From NCBI GenBank assembly GCA_963802215.1, contig CAWDHQ010000002.1:248001-312000 (forward strand): DNA of 64,000 nt. Direction: 5' to 3'. The position numbers were made by a program, and so were the translations under genes. Below the pieces are notes generated by a model. The model did no database searches. It was not told where the DNA came from and saw only the letters and a program-made list of their open reading frames with translations. Each line of letters starts with the position of its first letter. Positions within the stretch are counted from its first letter, which is position 1. Below are positions 1-8,081 of the stretch, in pieces. This DNA comes from SHZI01 sp963802215 (GTDB lineage Bacteria; Pseudomonadota; Gammaproteobacteria; Steroidobacterales; GCA-2729495).

Positions 1-984
1 TCGCGGCTCGCGGCGGTGGCGGCCAGCTACAACGTGTTCCTCGCCTACCTGGCGGGCTTCTTCCCCGGGGCCGGGGAGTTCCCGGTGCGCGCGGCGGTGA
101 TTACCCTGGCTGTCGCCCTGGTGACGGGGCTCAATGTCCGCGGCGTGCGCACCGGCGCGACGCTGACCAATGCGTTCACGATGGCCAAGCTGGTGCCGCT
201 CGTGCTGCTGGTGCTCGCCGGCGCAGCTTTCGTCGCCATTCAGGGCACGGCTGCCGCAGCGCCCGCGCCCGACGGCGATTTCTGGCGGGCGGTGCTGCTG
301 GTGGCCTTCGCCTTCGGCGGCTTCGAGGTGGCGACCATCCCCGGCGCCGAGGCCCGCTCGCCGGCCCGGGACATCCCCGCCGCGCTGTTCACGTCGATCA
401 TCGGTGCCATTTGCCTGTACGTGGCGCTGCAGTTCGTCAGTTTCGCGCTCGTGCCGGGCCTGGGCGGTTCGGCACGGCCGCTGGGCGACGCCGCCGCCGT
501 CGTCGCCGGCGCGCCCGGCGCCACGCTGATCGCCGTCGGCGTGCTGCTGTCCACCGCCGGCTACGTGTTCGGTGCCTCGCTGGTCGTCCCTCGCATCGCC
601 TTCGCACTGGCGGAGGGCGGGCAGTTCCCCACGGTCCTCGCCCGCATCCACCCGACGTTCCGCACGCCCTGGGTGGCGATCGTCGCCCACGGGATCATCA
701 CCTGGGCACTCGCCCTGGGCCTGACCTTCTTCTCGCTGGTGGTCGTCAACGTGCTGGCGCGGCTGGTGGTGATCGGCGTGACCTGCGCGGCGGTCATCCA
801 CTTCCGGCGACGAAACGTCGTGACGGACGGCTACCTCGCGCCGGGTGGCTGGGCGGTGCCCGTGGCAGGGCTGCTGGCGGTGGGCGTGCTTCTGACCCAG
901 GCGCAGACCCACGAGCTTCTGTGGGGCTGCGGGGCCCTGGTGACGGGCGGCCTGCTTTACGCGGGATTCAGCCGCCCGACCTAG
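1..984 (+). CDS. APC-superfamily amino acid permease, 5' end outside window
   Basis: The frame is open from base 1, so the gene starts upstream and the N-terminal helices are missing. About 327 residues remain. They form repeated hydrophobic helices separated by short basic loops, with a glycine-rich helix (residues around AFAFGGFEVATIPGAEA) and the EARSPARDIPAALF loop typical of APC amino acid/polyamine antiporters of the inner membrane. The GTG at 16 is not a credible start because the protein would begin in mid-fold. The substrate cannot be read from the sequence. The next gene is 150 bases away on the same strand and unrelated. Confidence 0.85.
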   Translation, partial: SRLAAVAASYNVFLAYLAGFFPGAGEFPVRAAVITLAVALVTGLNVRGVRTGATLTNAFTMAKLVPLVLLVLAGAAFVAIQGTAAAAPAPDGDFWRAVLLVAFAFGGFEVATIPGAEARSPARDIPAALFTSIIGAICLYVALQFVSFALVPGLGGSARPLGDAAAVVAGAPGATLIAVGVLLSTAGYVFGASLVVPRIAFALAEGGQFPTVLARIHPTFRTPWVAIVAHGIITWALALGLTFFSLVVVNVLARLVVIGVTCAAVIHFRRRNVVTDGYLAPGGWAVPVAGLLAVGVLLTQAQTHELLWGCGALVTGGLLYAGFSRPT

Positions 985-1135
985 CGCAACCCCCGCGGGC
1001 CATTTCCAGCCCAACCCGGCCGAAACACGGCTGTCCCGGCGGGTTGAATCCCGTCACAGTCCGCCATTGGACAAGGCGCACCGCCGGGACCGGGTGATAT
1101 CATTCATGCCATCAACTGCTGTCAGGATTGCTGGC

Positions 1136-1390
1136 ATGGCGAACATCAGCGTGCGGGGCGTGGACGAGAAGGCCCTGCGCAAGCTCAAGCAGGCGGCCAG
1201 CCGCCGTGGCGTCAGCCTCAACCGCCTCATCGCTGACATGCTCAATGGCACGCCCGGGGGCAAGCCGGCCGCCCCTGCCGACCACACGGACCTCGACCCG
1301 CTGGCAGGCACGTGGGATGCGGCGGACGCCCGCGAGTTCAACCGCGCCACCGCGACCTTCGGCCAGGTGGACGAGGAGCTCTGGCGGTGA
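1136..1390 (+). CDS. Ribbon-helix-helix antitoxin, FitA/VapB-like
   Basis: An 84-residue protein starting MANISVRGVDEKALRKLK, with the short strand then two helices of an Arc/MetJ ribbon-helix-helix DNA-binding domain in residues 1-40. An acidic C-terminal tail (residues 50-84, ending FGQVDEELWR) is the usual toxin-wrapping segment. I chose the ATG at 1136 because the RHH strand begins there; an upstream ATG at 1067 would add an unrelated extension. Its stop overlaps the toxin start (GTGA at 1387-1390), so the pair is translationally coupled. Antitoxins of this type normally bind their own promoter. Confidence 0.85.
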   Translation: MANISVRGVDEKALRKLKQAASRRGVSLNRLIADMLNGTPGGKPAAPADHTDLDPLAGTWDAADAREFNRATATFGQVDEELWR

Positions 1391-1797
1391 AGCGCATCCT
1401 CGTCGACACGAGCGCCTACGTCGCGTTCAAGCGCGGCGACCCCGAGGCGGTCGCCGTGTTGCGCCGCGCTCCGGGCATCGCGCTGTGCCCGACGGTCATT
1501 GGCGAACTCCTGGCCGGGTTCGCCTGCGGCAGCCAGACCGCCCGCAACCGGCGCGAGCTCGGGCAGTTCCTGCAGACGCCCCGGGTACAGATCCTGCAGA
1601 TCGACGCCGAGACCGCCGAGCACTATGCCTCCGCCTTCGCCCTGCTCCGGCGCAAGGGCCGCCCGGTCCCGACGAACGACCTCTGGATCGCGGCGACGGC
1701 CCTGCAACACGGCTACGCCGTCTTCACCCGCGATGCGCACTTCGGCGCGATCGAGAACCTGATCTCCGGCGCCGTGCTGGCAGATTTCCTGCCCTGA
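1387..1797 (+). CDS. PIN-domain toxin, VapC/FitB-like ribonuclease
   Basis: A 136-residue PIN-domain protein. The acidic metal-binding residues are visible: D in ILVDTSAYVAF near the N-terminus, E in the IGELLAGF helix, D in the PTNDLWIAATAL helix, and D in VFTRDAHF. VapC toxins cleave tRNA or rRNA, and the RHH protein immediately upstream would neutralise it. The GTG start at 1387 overlaps the antitoxin stop by three bases. The length is normal for the family and all catalytic acids are present, so it appears intact. Confidence 0.9.
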   Translation: MKRILVDTSAYVAFKRGDPEAVAVLRRAPGIALCPTVIGELLAGFACGSQTARNRRELGQFLQTPRVQILQIDAETAEHYASAFALLRRKGRPVPTNDLWIAATALQHGYAVFTRDAHFGAIENLISGAVLADFLP

Positions 1798-1838
1798 CGC
1801 GCAGGCGTTGACGCGCGCCTTGCCCGCCACCCAGTCCC

Positions 1839-1858
1839 TGCGCTACATTTGTAGCGCA
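1839..1858. promoter_or_regulatory. Palindromic operator of the ParDE-like pair
   Basis: A perfect inverted repeat, TGCGCTACA-TT-TGTAGCGCA, ends 20 bases before the antitoxin ATG at 1879. A TTGACG hexamer at 1808-1813 could be the -35 element, which would put the palindrome over the -10 region. RHH antitoxins commonly bind such sites to repress their own operon, so an autoregulatory operator is the natural reading. Confidence 0.6.
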
Positions 1859-1878
1859 CCCGCCGGAAGGACATTCCC

Positions 1879-2160
1879 ATGGCCGCCACGACTACCATCC
1901 GCCTCCCTCCCGAGCTGCGGGCGCGCCTGCAGGCGCTCTCCGAGCAGACCGGGCGCTCGGCCCACAGCCTGATCGTGGAAGCGGTGGAGCGGCACGCCGA
2001 CTACGAGGAACAGCTTCAGGCGCTCGTGCGCGAGGCGCTCGCGGCCGATGCGCGCATCGAGGAAACCGGCGAGGTCTACCGCGCCGAGGACGTGCACGCC
2101 TGGCTGAAGCGGCTGGCGAAGGAACCCGACAACCCGCGGCCTGATCCGTGGCGCAAGTAG
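1879..2160 (+). CDS. CopG/ParD-family ribbon-helix-helix antitoxin
   Basis: A 93-residue protein with an N-terminal RHH domain (TTTIRLPPELRARLQALSEQTGRSAHSLIVEAVERH, residues 4-40), followed by an acidic helical tail that should clasp the toxin. An AAGGA ribosome site lies eight to nine bases before the ATG. The last 13 bases overlap the downstream toxin start, so the two are coupled. A perfect palindrome just upstream is the probable autoregulatory site. Together with the next gene it is a complete ParDE-type module. Confidence 0.88.
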   Translation: MAATTTIRLPPELRARLQALSEQTGRSAHSLIVEAVERHADYEEQLQALVREALAADARIEETGEVYRAEDVHAWLKRLAKEPDNPRPDPWRK

Positions 2161-2441
2161 TCTACGCAGGCCGCGCCCTCGATCACCTGGAACAGGCCTT
2201 CGACTTCATCCGGCGGGAGAACCCCGCTGCCGCTACCGATGCCGTCCGCGCAATCACCTCGGCCGTCACGCTGCTCGCCGAGCACCCGCTGGCTGGACGG
2301 CGAGTCCACGGCGAAATCCGCGAGATGGTGATTTCCTATGGCGCCACCGGCTTCATTGCGCTGTACCGCTTCGTGCCCTGGCGCCAGGAGGTGCGGATCC
2401 TCGTCGTCCGGCACCAGCGGGAGTTGGGGTACCGGCCGTGA
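2148..2441 (+). CDS. RelE/ParE-family toxin
   Basis: A 97-residue protein with the ParE/RelE layout: an N-terminal strand (AQVVYAGRALDHLEQAFDFI), two helices carrying the family pattern AITSAVTLLAEHPLAGRRV, and C-terminal strands ending VRILVVRHQRELGY. ParE proteins usually poison DNA gyrase while RelE proteins cleave mRNA; the longer helical N-terminus favours ParE. The GTG start at 2148 lies inside the antitoxin gene, a 13-base overlap typical of parDE operons. Confidence 0.88.
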   Translation: MAQVVYAGRALDHLEQAFDFIRRENPAAATDAVRAITSAVTLLAEHPLAGRRVHGEIREMVISYGATGFIALYRFVPWRQEVRILVVRHQRELGYRP

Positions 2442-2507
2442 GGCGCCGCCCGGCAGGTCAGAAACTGGCGCAAGTCACTTGACTCCATCGGGGGTCATGG
2501 AAGTTCC

Positions 2508-3386
2508 ATGAGCGGTAACCGCTTTTCCCGGCGAGTGGTCGTCCAGGCGTGTGGTGGGGCCTTGCTCATCGGATCGGCACGGGCGGACGTAGCGGTCCGG
2601 GCAAGGCAATCGTCGATTGCCAGGACCGAAACCGACCTCGGCGGTACGGTTGGCGTATTCGCTCTGAACACCGGTAACGGTCGCCAGCTTGGTCACAGTC
2701 AGGACGAGCGATTCGCAATGTGCTCGACCTTCAAGTGGGTGCTTGCCGCGGCAGTACTCGCCTCGATCGACAGTGGGAAGGTCTCCTTCGAAGAAAAAAT
2801 CCCGTATGGACCAGACGATCTCCTGGACCACGCCCCTGTAGCCGCCCGGCACGTCGCCGAAGGCCAACTCACGGTGCGGACGCTTTGCAGGTCGGTGATC
2901 ACGGTCAGCGACAATGCCGCGGCAAACCTCCTTCTCCACAGGCTGGGTGGGCCCCCGGAAGTCACGGCATTCGCGAGAGCGTGCGGAGATCCGGTGACCC
3001 GCCTGGACCGTTTCGAGCCAGACTTGAATGAAAACACCGCGGATGACCTTCGGGATACCACCACTCCCCGGGCGATGGTGGAGCTGATGCAGGCGGTTCT
3101 TTGCGGCAGCGTGTTGACCAGCGCGTCCCGGGAGCTTCTCATCGACTGGCTTGAGGCGTGCGAAACCGGCAGAAACCGATTGCGCGCGGGCCTGCCACAG
3201 AACTGGAGAGCCGGAGACAAAACTGGCAGTGGCAAACGAGGTGCGCTTAATGATGTCGCAATTGCCTTTCCTCCCTCCCGGGCGCCCATCCTGATAGCCG
3301 CCTACATGAGTTGCCCGGGCGTGGACGCTTCGGCAATGGCTGCCGCCCAGGCCGCGATAGGACGCGTTGTCGTCGAGGAACTGTGA
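2508..3386 (+). CDS. bla: Class A beta-lactamase with Tat-type signal
   Basis: A 292-residue serine beta-lactamase. All class A motifs are present: S73-T-F-K76 (active serine), S134-D-N136, E170-P-D-L-N174 (omega loop with general base) and K238-T-G240. The N-terminus has a twin-arginine motif (SRRVVVQ) followed by a hydrophobic run to SARA, so export of the folded enzyme by Tat is likely. A cysteine precedes the active serine (MCSTFK), but the loop after KTG is SGKRG, without the partner cysteine of the SME/NMC-A carbapenemases. No AmpR-type regulator lies beside it. Spectrum cannot be inferred. Its TGA overlaps the next ATG. Confidence 0.93.
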   Translation: MSGNRFSRRVVVQACGGALLIGSARADVAVRARQSSIARTETDLGGTVGVFALNTGNGRQLGHSQDERFAMCSTFKWVLAAAVLASIDSGKVSFEEKIPYGPDDLLDHAPVAARHVAEGQLTVRTLCRSVITVSDNAAANLLLHRLGGPPEVTAFARACGDPVTRLDRFEPDLNENTADDLRDTTTPRAMVELMQAVLCGSVLTSASRELLIDWLEACETGRNRLRAGLPQNWRAGDKTGSGKRGALNDVAIAFPPSRAPILIAAYMSCPGVDASAMAAAQAAIGRVVVEEL

Positions 3387-3790
3387 TGTACGAAGGTGGT
3401 TGTCTCTGCGGAGCGGTCCGGTTCGCCATCACCGGGCCGATCCGCAACATCGTCTACTGCCACTGCTCCCAGTGCCGCAAGGCCCAGGGGAGCGCCTTCG
3501 CCGCCAATGGCATCGTCGCTGCGGCTGACTTTCAAATCACCCGGGGCGAGAAGGAGCTCACGACCTTTCAGTCGAGCCCCGGCAAATCGAAGCATTTCTG
3601 CCGCATCTGCGGTTCGCCCATCATGAGCACCAGCACGGCCAGGCCAGGCGATGTCCGCATTCGCCTCGGCACCGTGGAATCAGACATTGCGGAACGCCCG
3701 ATGGCTCACATATTCGCCACGTCGAAGGCTGCCTGGGAGCATATCGCTGACGACCTGCCCCAGTATCCGAGTTACGAACCCGGGCGCTGA
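3386..3790 (+). CDS. GFA/CENP-V family zinc-binding protein
   Basis: A 134-residue protein with the GFA fold signature: GGCLCGAVRF near the N-terminus, CHCSQCRK at about 25-32, then FCRICGSP at about 71-78. These cysteines bind two zinc ions. The family is named after glutathione-dependent formaldehyde-activating enzyme, but most members, and probably this one, have no proven reaction. The ATG at 3386 shares one base with the beta-lactamase stop, so it is co-transcribed and coupled. The link to beta-lactam resistance is probably incidental. Confidence 0.88.
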   Translation: MYEGGCLCGAVRFAITGPIRNIVYCHCSQCRKAQGSAFAANGIVAAADFQITRGEKELTTFQSSPGKSKHFCRICGSPIMSTSTARPGDVRIRLGTVESDIAERPMAHIFATSKAAWEHIADDLPQYPSYEPGR

Positions 3791-3803
3791 TCCGCCCCGC
3801 AGG

Positions 3804-6521
3804 TCACTTGCTACTGCCCGCCATTGCCGGCCAATCCTTCCGCTTCGCCTCCGCCAGCGCCCCGCACAACTCAATCCCCTCCAGCGTCTCCGCCAGCGTC
3901 CGGTCGGCACCGTCCAGCCGGGGCAGCAGTGGCTTGAAGAACGCCTCCACTTCGTCGCGCTCGGGCAGTGAGCAGAAGCTGGCGCCGAAGCGCGGCAGCC
4001 AGCGGTAGCCGAAGTGCGAGGTGCGGGCGATGAAGGCCTCGTGGTTGGCCTTGAACCAGTCGAAGGTGGGACGGCGCTGGCTCGGCCGGGCGGCGAGGGC
4101 GAAGGCGATGGTCGTGGGCTCCCGGGCGCGGAGCTGCGGGTCCAGCAGCAGCTCGCGCACGCGCTTGCCCACCGCCGGATCGTCGGTGGTGCCGAGTGCG
4201 AGCGCAGCCTGTGAGCGGAACAGGATGTCGTTCGACCCGAGCATCCGGCCGATGAGTGTCTCTGCAAAGGGCGCGCCCAGGTGCTGGACGCCGGCCCGGA
4301 GCGCGGTCTCGCGCAGCGCCGGTTCGACGGCGGTCTCGTCCGGCGTGAAGGCCTGTCCGGCGGCCTTGTCCCCGAGCCGGATGTACCGGGCGGCGGCCTC
4401 CGCCAGCGCGGCGCGCAGCTTCAGGTCTTCCGCCTCGAGGGCGAGCAGGCGGATCAGGCTGGTGCGGAACAGGGCGTTATCCACCGCCTCCGCGGTCTCC
4501 GGCGTGACTGCGGGCGGGGCCTTCAGCGGGTCCGGACCGAAGGCGGCCAGCCGCGGCTGGTACAGCTCCCGCATCCGGGCGTTCAGTTCCTCCCGGGCGC
4601 TGGCGGGCGCCACGTAGTCCCGCAGCCGGATCAGGTCCCGGGACGGCGCCAGCGCCACCTGCGGGTAGCGGGACTTCGCCATGGTCCGGATGACCGACAG
4701 GAACTCGTCGGTCCCCAGCCGGTTCGCCTGGTACGCCGCCGACAGGCTGTCGGCCGTTGCCAGCGCCTCGAGCTCGTTCAGGCGGTCGAAGTTGGCCTCC
4801 AGAGCGCGCCAGCCCACCGCGTCCAGTGCGAAGCGGTAGTAACCGGCGCCGTTGGCGTTGGGCATCGCCCAGGCCGGGCACCCGGTGGTTTGCAGGGGAA
4901 TCCGCGCTTCCGGGGTCGTCACCAGGGCGCAGTCCTTGCCGGTCGTGTCGCCCGTGCCATGGCGCACGCAGACCGGCAGCTGCCAGGTGCTTTGCGGGTT
5001 GCCCCGCGAACCGACGGGCAGGTAGCGGGACTGGGACACCACCAGCGCGGCTCCATCGGCGTCGCAGGCCAGCTTCGCCGTCACCAGCGGCACGCCCGGC
5101 TGGTCGATGAAGCTGCGGAAGGCCGGCACCACGTCGGGCCGGCCCGAGCCCCTGGCCAGCGAGGCCATGAAGTCCTCCACGTCGGCCACGCCATGGGGGA
5201 AGCGCTCCATGTGGGTGCGGATGCCGGCGCGGAAGCCTTCCTCGCCCAGCCAGCTCTCGAACATGCCCAGCACCGCGCCGCCCTTCAGGTAGGTGATCGC
5301 GTCGAAGGCGCCGCCGATGTCCGCGTTACGGTCCACCGGCTGGCGGATTTGTCGCGCGGCGATCCGGCTGTCCAGCTCCATGGCCGCCGGGGTCTGCAGT
5401 GCCGGCACCACGTCGAAGCGCAGCGCGGGCTCCCAGGCATTCCCCGCCTTGAAGCCCATCCAGTTGGCGAAGGACTCGTTCAGCCAGATGTCGTCCCACC
5501 ACTTCGGCGTCACCAGGTCGCCGAACCACTGGTGGGCCAGCTCGTGGGCGTGGATGCCGCCGAAGCCGCGGCGGTCGGCGAAGGACGCGTCGTCGGCCAG
5601 CAGCAGCCGCGGATCGCCGTAGATGATGGCGCCCGCGTTCTCCATGCCGCCGCCGAAGTCCGGCGAGGCGATGAGGTCCAGCTTGGGGTAGGGGAAGGGC
5701 ACGCCGAAGTAGTCCTCCAGGTAGAGGACCATCTCGTGGGTGTTCTCCAGCGCGTAACGGAGCCGGGGTCCCTTGCCGCGGGTCGCGACGCCCCGGAGCG
5801 GCAGGGGCGACTTGCGGGCCCCGTTCGGCGGCACCGGCGTGCCGTCGACGATGTCCAGGGGCCCGACCGCCAGCGCGATCAGGTAGGTGGGCAGGGGCAG
5901 GGTGGTGGCGAGCTGCACCCGCTTCAGGCCCTCGCCGGCGGGCTGCTCGCCGGCAACCGGCGTGTTGCCCACGACGGCGTTGCCGGTGCGCGTCGTTACC
6001 GCGATGTCGAAGGGGGTCTTGAAGCCGGGCTCGTCGAAGCCCGGGAACATGCGCCGGGCGTCAATGGGCTGGAACTGGGTGAAGGTGTAGGCCTCGCCGG
6101 CGATCACCGACTTGTACAGGCCCTCGCCCGCCTTGCCGAAGGGCCCGGTGTACTCGAGGCGCAGGGTGCCCTTGCCCGCCGGCACGGGCGTGTCGAACCG
6201 GAGTTGCGCCACGCCGGTCGGATCCACCTGCTCCCAGGTTGCCGCCCGGCTGGTCCCGGCGCCGTCGACGTGCGCGGCGGCCTGCACTGTCAGGCCGTTG
6301 CCGTGCAGGTGGATCACCCGCGTTGGCGCGGCGATGGCCACGTCGATGGACGCCACCCCGGAGAACTCCGCCTGGTCCGGCAGGATCCTGAGTTCCAGCC
6401 GGTAGGCGAGCGGGCGGACATCCGCGCCGAGCCGGCCGGGTGGTGGCCCGGCTTCCTCAGTGCCGGCTGCCACCAGGGACGTTGCAGCCAGTAGCGTCAA
6501 TGCGGCAAGGGACAGGCGCAT
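3804..6521 (-). CDS. Exported M1-family aminopeptidase
   Basis: A 905-residue zinc aminopeptidase with a Sec signal peptide (MRLSLAALTLLAATSLVAAG). The exopeptidase motif GGMENAG is at 291-297, and the zinc site H326-E-L-A-H330 is followed 19 residues later by E349. The N-terminal saddle domain (about 30-240) and a helical ERAP1-like C-terminal domain (about 560-900) are both present, so it is full length. It would trim N-terminal residues from peptides in the periplasm. Only 13 bases separate its stop from the convergent GFA gene. The amidohydrolase series on the other side is divergent. Confidence 0.93.
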   Translation of the reverse strand: MRLSLAALTLLAATSLVAAGTEEAGPPPGRLGADVRPLAYRLELRILPDQAEFSGVASIDVAIAAPTRVIHLHGNGLTVQAAAHVDGAGTSRAATWEQVDPTGVAQLRFDTPVPAGKGTLRLEYTGPFGKAGEGLYKSVIAGEAYTFTQFQPIDARRMFPGFDEPGFKTPFDIAVTTRTGNAVVGNTPVAGEQPAGEGLKRVQLATTLPLPTYLIALAVGPLDIVDGTPVPPNGARKSPLPLRGVATRGKGPRLRYALENTHEMVLYLEDYFGVPFPYPKLDLIASPDFGGGMENAGAIIYGDPRLLLADDASFADRRGFGGIHAHELAHQWFGDLVTPKWWDDIWLNESFANWMGFKAGNAWEPALRFDVVPALQTPAAMELDSRIAARQIRQPVDRNADIGGAFDAITYLKGGAVLGMFESWLGEEGFRAGIRTHMERFPHGVADVEDFMASLARGSGRPDVVPAFRSFIDQPGVPLVTAKLACDADGAALVVSQSRYLPVGSRGNPQSTWQLPVCVRHGTGDTTGKDCALVTTPEARIPLQTTGCPAWAMPNANGAGYYRFALDAVGWRALEANFDRLNELEALATADSLSAAYQANRLGTDEFLSVIRTMAKSRYPQVALAPSRDLIRLRDYVAPASAREELNARMRELYQPRLAAFGPDPLKAPPAVTPETAEAVDNALFRTSLIRLLALEAEDLKLRAALAEAAARYIRLGDKAAGQAFTPDETAVEPALRETALRAGVQHLGAPFAETLIGRMLGSNDILFRSQAALALGTTDDPAVGKRVRELLLDPQLRAREPTTIAFALAARPSQRRPTFDWFKANHEAFIARTSHFGYRWLPRFGASFCSLPERDEVEAFFKPLLPRLDGADRTLAETLEGIELCGALAEAKRKDWPAMAGSSK

Positions 6522-6676
6522 GGTTGGTGGTCCTCCGTATTGCAGGCCGGCCGTGCGGCACGGCGCCGCAGGGGTTACTTCAACTTATTCTGTCGTGGCA
6601 TGATCATATGCGGTGGCGATATGACGGTGAAGCCGTCCCGGTCCACGACAACAACAAGATGCCCGGGGGGGCGGTC

Positions 6677-8038
6677 ATGAATTTCACGCCGACTGGCGTC
6701 CTGCTGGTCCTTTTCGCCAGCATCGCGGTGGCGCAGCCGGCGCCGGGCAGTGCGGGCAGGCCGGCGCCGCCCGACCGCTACGCGCTGATCCACGCCGGCA
6801 CGCTGCTCGCCGTGCCCGGCAGGCCAGCCCAGCAGCAGATGACCGTCATCGTGAAGAACGACCGGGTCGCGGCCGTCGCGCCGGGCTTTCTCGCCACGCC
6901 GCCTGAGGCGGCCCCGGGCGCAACCGTCGAAGTCATCGACCTGTCGGACCGCTTCGTGATGCCCGGGCTCATGGACGCCCACGTCCACCTCCAGAGCGAG
7001 CCCAGTTTCTCGCGGCGGCGTACGGAGCGGGGCGACCGCAATCCCCCGACCCCTGCCGAAGGCGCGGTCAACGCGGTGGTCTACGCCCGGCGCAACCTGG
7101 CCGCCGGATTCACGACGGTCCGGGACCTGGGCTCCGACGACCAGTCCGTCTTCGCCGTGCGCAACGCCATCAACGCGGGACGGATGATCGGCCCGCGAAT
7201 CCTGGTGTCCGGCTCCGCCATCGCCGTGACCGGCGGGCATGGTGACGGGATTCCGATGGACAGCACCGGCGATCCCTCCACCCGGATCACCGAGGGCACC
7301 TGCGACGGCCCGATGGAGTGCCGCAAGGCCGTGCGCTTCCAGTACAAGCTCGGCGCCGACGTCATCAAGTTCACCTCCACGGGCGGCTTCGGTTCCAACA
7401 CCGGCCTCGACCCCCAGCTCTTCACGGACGAGATCGAGGCCATCGTCTCGACGGCCCACCTCCACGGCCTGAAAGCGGCCGCCCACGCCTACTCGCCCAT
7501 CGCCATCAAGGACGCGGTGCGCGCCGGCGTGGACTCCATCGAGCACGGCTTCCTGCTCGACGACGAAGGCATACAGATGATGAAGAAGGCGGGCACCTTC
7601 CTGGTGCCAACCCTGTCTGCCAGCTATCCGCCACCCATTTTCCGCATCCCGGACCCGCCGTCGGTGAAGCTCCGGAACGAGTACAGGGCCTTCGAGCGGG
7701 CCTATGCGGCCGGGGTGAAGATTGCCTTCGGCACCGATGCCGGCACCTTCACCCACGGGACCAACGCGAAGGAGTTCGACCTCATGGTCGGCTTCGGCAT
7801 GAAGCCCATGGACGCGCTCCGCTCGGCCACGGTCGTGACAGCCGACCTGTTCGGGATCTCGGCGGAAGCGGGCACCCTGGAGGCCGGCAAGCTTGCCGAC
7901 ATCGTGGCGGTGAAGGGCAATCCCCTCGACCAGATCTCGGCGATGCGACAGATCGACTTCGTGATGAAGAGCGGCCGCATCGCCAAGCGGAACGGCGAAA
8001 TGACAGAGCCGTTCACGTATCCCGCCGGCATCGAGTAG
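6677..8038 (+). CDS. Exported metal-dependent amidohydrolase (imidazolonepropionase/prolidase-like)
   Basis: A 453-residue amidohydrolase-superfamily protein with a signal peptide (MNFTPTGVLLVLFASIAVAQ). Metal ligands are complete: HVH in MDAHVHLQSE, the carboxylated lysine in DVIKFTSTGG, histidines in AAHAYSP and IEHGFLLDD, and aspartate in FGTDAGTF. Close relatives hydrolyse imidazolone-type or Xaa-Pro/Xaa-Arg substrates, but the substrate here is not deducible. The ATG at 6677 has a G-rich ribosome site; an in-frame ATG at 6659 would add six residues. It is divergent from the M1 peptidase and heads a run of similar genes. Confidence 0.9.
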   Translation: MNFTPTGVLLVLFASIAVAQPAPGSAGRPAPPDRYALIHAGTLLAVPGRPAQQQMTVIVKNDRVAAVAPGFLATPPEAAPGATVEVIDLSDRFVMPGLMDAHVHLQSEPSFSRRRTERGDRNPPTPAEGAVNAVVYARRNLAAGFTTVRDLGSDDQSVFAVRNAINAGRMIGPRILVSGSAIAVTGGHGDGIPMDSTGDPSTRITEGTCDGPMECRKAVRFQYKLGADVIKFTSTGGFGSNTGLDPQLFTDEIEAIVSTAHLHGLKAAAHAYSPIAIKDAVRAGVDSIEHGFLLDDEGIQMMKKAGTFLVPTLSASYPPPIFRIPDPPSVKLRNEYRAFERAYAAGVKIAFGTDAGTFTHGTNAKEFDLMVGFGMKPMDALRSATVVTADLFGISAEAGTLEAGKLADIVAVKGNPLDQISAMRQIDFVMKSGRIAKRNGEMTEPFTYPAGIE

Positions 8039-8081
8039 GCCGGTCCCCTTTCCAAACCCAAAGAGTGGAGTCCCTCCAGCC

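Noticed and set aside
2508..3386. Carbapenemase of the SME/NMC-A type
   Set aside because: The cysteine before the active serine is present, but the second cysteine after KTG that forms the characteristic disulfide is missing.
4281..6494. A 737-codon plus-strand open frame opposite the M1 peptidase
   Set aside because: It is antisense to a gene with intact catalytic motifs, and its translation is Gly/Arg/Val-rich without any domain; a high-GC shadow.
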